Assembly: GCF_900478135.1 (NCBI RefSeq)
Contig: NZ_LS483470.1
Coordinates: forward strand, 551,501 to 615,500
From: Leminorella richardii
GTDB lineage: Bacteria; Pseudomonadota; Gammaproteobacteria; Enterobacterales; Enterobacteriaceae
DNA length: 64,000 nt
Direction of reading: 5' to 3'
Part shown: positions 60,608 to 64,000 of the stretch, one piece after another
How positions within the stretch are numbered: the stretch's first letter is position 1
Layout of the letters: each line of letters begins with the position of its first letter
Made by a program: the position numbers and the translations under genes
The notes under the pieces: generated by a model
The model's database searches: none
Seen by the model: only the letters and a program-made list of their open reading frames with translations
Told to the model about the DNA's origin: nothing

Positions 60608-60686
60608 ATGCTGAAAGAATGCGTTACCTCATTTCCTGAAAGATGAAGGATATGCTAAATATTGTAAAACTCACTCTGTCATCCGG

Positions 60687-62444
60687 CTACAGCGCCATCC
60701 TCTCCAACTTCTCAATCCCTACAGGCTCGGCGCTTTGCAGAGGCGTAAGAGCGATGCGTTTGGCGTAGTGGTATTTCACATCGTTTATCAGCGGAATCTC
60801 CCGACTGGCTCTGGTCATCAGGAACGGTGACGTCGGGCTGGCGGCGGCGAGACTGCCGTTGATGACCCAGGCCCAGGGCGTAATATGGGCGCGTTGTAGG
60901 TCTTTTTGCAGGTTTGCCGCTTCAAGCACCGGCGTGGTTTCCGCCAGCGTGACGATAATGACTTTTGTCTTTTGTGGATCTCGTAATTGCATCATCGGGG
61001 TTATCGTTTGATCTTCAGCCAGACCTCTCTGGCGCACCATTTCGCGATGATAGGCTCCCGTGGCGTCCAGCAGCAGTAGGGTGTGTCCAGTCGGGGCGGT
61101 ATCCATAATAACAAAGCGATCGTCAGCTTCTTTAATCACGCGGGAGAAGGCCTGAAAAACCGCAATCTCTTCTGTGCAGGGAGAGAGCAGGTCTTCCTCC
61201 AACACGGCAAGCCCCTGTGCATCAAGCCCCTTTCCCTGATTTTCCAAAACGAAACGGCGGTAGCGCTCCGTTTCTACTTTAGGGTCAATACGGCTGACTT
61301 GTAAATTCTCCAGCGAGCCGTCCAGCGTATAAGAAAGGTGAGCAGCCGGGTCCGACGTCGTCAGGTGTACTTTATGCCCCCGCTTTGCCAGTGAGACTGC
61401 AAGAGAGGCGGCAATTGTCGTCTTGCCGACGCCGCCTTTGCCCATAGTCATTATTAGCCCTTTGCCGGTGAGGCTGAGTTCATCAACCAGCGAGGACAGC
61501 TTGGGCAGAGTAACGGCATCCGGCTGTTCAACGGGAACCGCTACTGGCTCGTTTCTCTCGATAAACAGCTCACGCAGAGCCTCCAGCCCTACCAGATTGA
61601 AGGGCTTTAGAGGCAGCTGAGAGCGAGGCAGTTTTGCCAGATTTTCCGGCATGTCGCGCAGCGCTTTGTCCTCGCGGGCCAAAATGCTCTGCGCCAGAAC
61701 GTCGTTTTCACCAGCCTCTGGCGGCAGAACACCGTTAATCGCCAAATGTTGGTGATGCAGGCCGATTTGATAAAGCTCATCGTACGTGTGGGACACCTCT
61801 TTCAGCGTGGAGGACTGAGCGCGGGCGACCAGTACCAGACGCGTTAGCGAGGCGTCTGCCAGCGCGTTAACCGCGTCCGCGTACTGGTGCTGCTGCTTTT
61901 CCAGCCCAACCAGAGGGCCGAGATTGGCTGCCGCGTCTGGGTTTGCTTCCAGATAACCGCTCCAAGCTCCCGGCAGCTCAAGCATGCGAATCGTGTGGCC
62001 GGTTGGCGCAGTATCAAACACTACGTGATCGTACTGTTGGCGCAGCTCTGCGCTGGTTAAAAGCCCGGTGAACTCGTCGAAGGCCGCAATTTCCGTGGTG
62101 CAGGAGCCTGACAGCTGTTCTTCAATGCTGCTTATTACGTCAGCGGGCATAAGGTCGCGTACGGGATCCAGCACTCGCTCCCGATAGGCCTGCGCAGCGG
62201 CCATCGGGTCGACCTCCATAGTGGCAAGATTGGCAACGGTTTTTATGGCGACGATGCGGTGTCCGATCTCCTGCTGGAACACCTGCCCCACGTTAGACGC
62301 AGGGTCGGTGCTGACCAGTAGCGTTTTCTTTCCACGATCGGCAAGCCATACTGCGGTCGCGCAGGCAAGGGAGGTTTTTCCAACGCCGCCTTTGCCGGTG
62401 AAAAAAATGAAAGGGGGAATGTCATTAATAAAAGGCATGTTCAT
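60687..62444 (-). CDS. arsA: Arsenite-transporting ATPase ArsA
   Basis: The ATPase subunit of the ArsAB arsenite pump, 585 residues (plasmid R773 ArsA 583). Two homologous halves each have a deviant Walker A: FFTGKGGVGKTSLACATAVW near the N-terminus and MTMGKGGVGKTTIAASLAVS in the middle; signature DTAPTGHT occurs in each half (FDTAPTGHTIRMLELPGAWS and MDTAPTGHTLLLLDATGAYH). Metal-site cysteines are at SGSCTTEIAAFDEF and SPCTEEIAVFQAF. I take ATG 62444 (MNMPFINDIPPF), GAGAGA upstream. It forms a pair with arsD. No arsB, arsR or arsC gene is in the window, so a membrane partner must lie elsewhere or the pair is vestigial. Confidence 0.93.
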   Translation of the reverse strand: MNMPFINDIPPFIFFTGKGGVGKTSLACATAVWLADRGKKTLLVSTDPASNVGQVFQQEIGHRIVAIKTVANLATMEVDPMAAAQAYRERVLDPVRDLMPADVISSIEEQLSGSCTTEIAAFDEFTGLLTSAELRQQYDHVVFDTAPTGHTIRMLELPGAWSGYLEANPDAAANLGPLVGLEKQQHQYADAVNALADASLTRLVLVARAQSSTLKEVSHTYDELYQIGLHHQHLAINGVLPPEAGENDVLAQSILAREDKALRDMPENLAKLPRSQLPLKPFNLVGLEALRELFIERNEPVAVPVEQPDAVTLPKLSSLVDELSLTGKGLIMTMGKGGVGKTTIAASLAVSLAKRGHKVHLTTSDPAAHLSYTLDGSLENLQVSRIDPKVETERYRRFVLENQGKGLDAQGLAVLEEDLLSPCTEEIAVFQAFSRVIKEADDRFVIMDTAPTGHTLLLLDATGAYHREMVRQRGLAEDQTITPMMQLRDPQKTKVIIVTLAETTPVLEAANLQKDLQRAHITPWAWVINGSLAAASPTSPFLMTRASREIPLINDVKYHYAKRIALTPLQSAEPVGIEKLERMAL

Positions 62445-62479
62445 ATACGGTCTCTCTATCAAAATGAGCGATGTAGGGC

Positions 62480-62842
62480 TTAGGGAATACGCGGAACGTT
62501 GCAGCAGGAGGAAGAGTTACGATCGTCTTCTTCACTCGGTGAGAGATAAACATTTCCCCAGCGGCCAAGATCCTGTCGGGTTGGCAGCCTTCCCGCCATC
62601 ACGATAGCCCCGTCTAGCAGCACTATCGGCAGAGACTGAATGCCCGACGCGTTAAGAAATGCCTGGACGGTGGCGCTGGCAACAAAGCGCTGTGGGTGTT
62701 TTGTCAGACTGTAGCGGTGAATATCAATGCCGTTTCTCTTCGCCCATTCAAAATCGGCATTTAGCGCAACGGCTTCAGGCTGGATAGTGACGCTGCTGGT
62801 GGCGCAGCAGCCGCCGGATTCGAAAATTTCTAACTTGGACAT
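62480..62842 (-). CDS. arsD: ArsD-family arsenite metallochaperone, missing one conserved cysteine
   Basis: A 120-residue thioredoxin-fold protein that hands As(III) to ArsA and acts as a weak repressor. It keeps SKLEIFESGGCC (Cys12, Cys13) and the family stretch SGIQSLPIVLLDGAIVMAGR-type core with PTRQDLGRW, and ends in a Cys pair (Cys113-Cys114 in SSSCCNV). In R773 ArsD the metal site is Cys12-Cys13-Cys18; here residue 18 is Val (CCATSSV), so the three-coordinate site is incomplete. GAGGT before the ATG at 62842. It lies 35 bp upstream of arsA; no arsR precedes it. Confidence 0.88.
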   Translation of the reverse strand: MSKLEIFESGGCCATSSVTIQPEAVALNADFEWAKRNGIDIHRYSLTKHPQRFVASATVQAFLNASGIQSLPIVLLDGAIVMAGRLPTRQDLGRWGNVYLSPSEEDDRNSSSCCNVPRIP

Positions 62843-63088
62843 ATCGTGACCTCAGTGTTGTATTTAACGACTTTGCACTGAAGTAAACGAACGAGTCGGG
62901 AAAAGGATGCAGGGGAGAGCGTTTTTTTATATTCACTCTTACCACTCTTTTCAGGAGAAACAGACTGTTTATGGTAAGGTAGATGAGCTAGGTTACTGAT
63001 TGTGCTACGCATGCCCTGAATTTCCTATAGGAAATGAGAAGTCGAGCACTGCGGGTGCATAACGATAAACGTACAGGGAGTTGTCTTA

Positions 63089-63640
63089 GTGAATATGTCT
63101 GAAGATGGATTAAGTCTCGTTAAAGGGATTATGTCTACGGCCACCAAAATGGCCTACCTGCTGAACAGTGATAAAGAGTACGCCGAAGAGGCGGTGGAAA
63201 GGTTTAGCCAGCTTCTTGAAGAGCATATTGATGAGGTCGGAGAAGACGATTTTATCGATAGCCATCACGAAGGATATCTTGGATATTCTCTGGCGACCTT
63301 TATTGATGAAGCGTCGCTTGGCAACAGCTTCATGGTGGACTGGAAGGACACGGAGTCGGCGTTAGACTGGCTGGACTCTGCCTTGGAAAATGAAGATGTC
63401 AGTATCGACCTGCAGTATGACGTCGATGACCCTATCAGCGAGCTCGATGCCCATCAGATTTTTGTACGCAGCAATCTACAGCTCAGCGCTATCGGCTACA
63501 GCCTGCTGGGGCTGGATACGGGCGATGACTGCTATAGAGAGATCCTGCTGCCGTCTGAGTCAGTCGATCGGTTTATTCAGCTCGCGGCAGAGATGGGCGT
63601 TGAGATAACGATGAATGACGTTGAAGAGGATTTGTCATAG
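63089..63640 (+). CDS. Acidic hypothetical protein
   Basis: A 183-residue soluble, strongly acidic protein (many Asp/Glu, e.g. HIDEVGEDDFIDSHHEGYLG, DVDDPISELDAHQIF and the tail ITMNDVEEDLS). It has no signal peptide or membrane segment. The start is GTG at 63089 (VNMSEDGLSLVKGIM) with GGAG 8 nt upstream; ATG 63095 is a possible alternative. The layout resembles DUF6630-type proteins, but I am not sure. It is divergent from arsD with 246 bp in between and ends just before a convergent sigma-factor gene. Function unknown. Confidence 0.6.
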   Translation: MNMSEDGLSLVKGIMSTATKMAYLLNSDKEYAEEAVERFSQLLEEHIDEVGEDDFIDSHHEGYLGYSLATFIDEASLGNSFMVDWKDTESALDWLDSALENEDVSIDLQYDVDDPISELDAHQIFVRSNLQLSAIGYSLLGLDTGDDCYREILLPSESVDRFIQLAAEMGVEITMNDVEEDLS

Positions 63641-63691
63641 CTGAACAGGGAATCGATTAGGCATTAATGAGTGAGCTGAGCGTCGTGGTGT

Positions 63692-64000
63692 CTATGAGGG
63701 CATGTTTCTATGACAGCAGACAGAGGTAGCCTCGTTGCTTTCTATATCGCACAGCTCCATCATTTTGCTTTTTAATCGGCTTCTTGCCCTCAGCAGTCGG
63801 GACTTTAAGGCAGTAAGGGAAATCATCAGCTCTTTCGCAACCTCCTGCTGGGGGCGCTGTCGCAGATCACACTCTTCCAGCAGGAATCGCTCTTCGGCAT
63901 CAAGCGCCTGTAGCGTTTCGGGCAGGCAGACAGACAGTGTCTGAAGTGCGTCGATGTGGTGCGCTTCCTGTAATGTCTCATCGACAAGCTCGGTGAAGTC
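63692..64000 (-). CDS. ECF-type RNA polymerase sigma factor, C-terminal part (runs off right edge)
   Basis: The minus strand is open from the right edge to the TAG at 63692-63694 (102 residues). It reads LPETLQALDAEERFLLEECD, then QEVAKELMISLTALKSRLLR and ARSRLKSKMMELC. The block EERFLL...QQEVAKELMISLTALKSRLLRARSRLK is sigma region 4.2, the helix-turn-helix that binds the -35 element in extracytoplasmic-function sigma factors. The tail has a Cys pair (SVCCHRNMPS), a feature of SigZ-like factors that may bind metal. It has no start in the window. It lies convergent to the acidic hypothetical gene. Confidence 0.8.
   Translation of the reverse strand, partial: DFTELVDETLQEAHHIDALQTLSVCLPETLQALDAEERFLLEECDLRQRPQQEVAKELMISLTALKSRLLRARSRLKSKMMELCDIESNEATSVCCHRNMPS

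Noticed and set aside
1..64000. CRISPR array, prophage or insertion sequence
   Set aside because: No regularly spaced direct repeats, transposase, terminal inverted repeats or phage structural genes other than the phage-like T6SS spike were seen.

Overview
The window is a chromosomal segment of a gamma-proteobacterium of the order Enterobacterales. Its backbone has the E. coli gene order around fbaA-argO-yggE-argP-rpiA-serA-ygfA-ssrS-zapA-ygfB-pepP-ubiH-ubiI-gcvTHP, then yqfA-ygfZ-sdhE-cptA-fldB-xerD-dsbC-recJ-prfB-lysS and a glyU-type tRNA. Proteins such as ArgP, SerA, RpiA, XerD and GcvP read as close relatives of the E. coli ones. The accessory genes and the fairly high GC (judged by eye) would suit a lineage such as Budviciaceae/Leminorella, but the genus is a guess.

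Layout. 1-5373: the fbaA 3' end, a Sel1-repeat secreted protein, and a minus-strand operon of two M20 amidohydrolases plus a permease, in the place where E. coli has mscS. 5737-12602: argO, yggE, argP, rpiA, serA, ygfA, 6S RNA, zapA and ygfB. 12667-16387: pepP-ubiH-ubiI. 16780-21233: the glycine cleavage operon gcvTHP, followed by an AGCS sodium/amino-acid symporter. 23372-31665: an orphan type VI secretion island made of a large VgrG, a VRR-NUC-type nuclease effector, two tandem DUF3396-type immunity proteins, a PAAR tip and a two-helix membrane protein of unknown role. 31996-34678: yqfA (preceded by a FabR-like operator), ygfZ and sdhE-cptA. 34741-39985: a creBCD insertion without creA, then an autotransporter with almost no passenger. 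40020-46970: fldB, xerD-dsbC-recJ, prfB with its programmed +1 frameshift, and lysS. 47353-48569: dps (OxyR-like site and a sigma-S-like -10) and a RimL-like acetyltransferase. 48580-54724: a probable 3-hydroxybutyrate/acetoacetate catabolic operon (permease, CoA-transferase, SDR, thiolase, LysR). 55433-60556: tRNA-Gly(CCC), a sigma-54 activator, an excellent sigma-54 promoter, an APC permease, a nitrilase-family gene remnant and an amidase. 60687-64000: an orphan arsD-arsA pair, an acidic hypothetical protein and the C-terminal part of an ECF-type sigma factor that enters from the right edge.

Five genes (rpiA, ygfA, ygfB, creD and the sigma-54 activator) are each broken by one single-base indel that can be placed in a homopolymer run. 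In every case correcting that base restores a plausible full-length protein, so these are more likely sequencing or assembly errors than five real pseudogenes.

The most interesting biology is in the accessory blocks: the VgrG/nuclease/double-immunity module, the passenger-poor autotransporter, the sigma-54-controlled permease/amidase operon with a deleted nitrilase gene, and the orphan arsDA pair whose ArsD lacks one of the three known metal-binding cysteines. I did not find a system that I can defend as wholly new.
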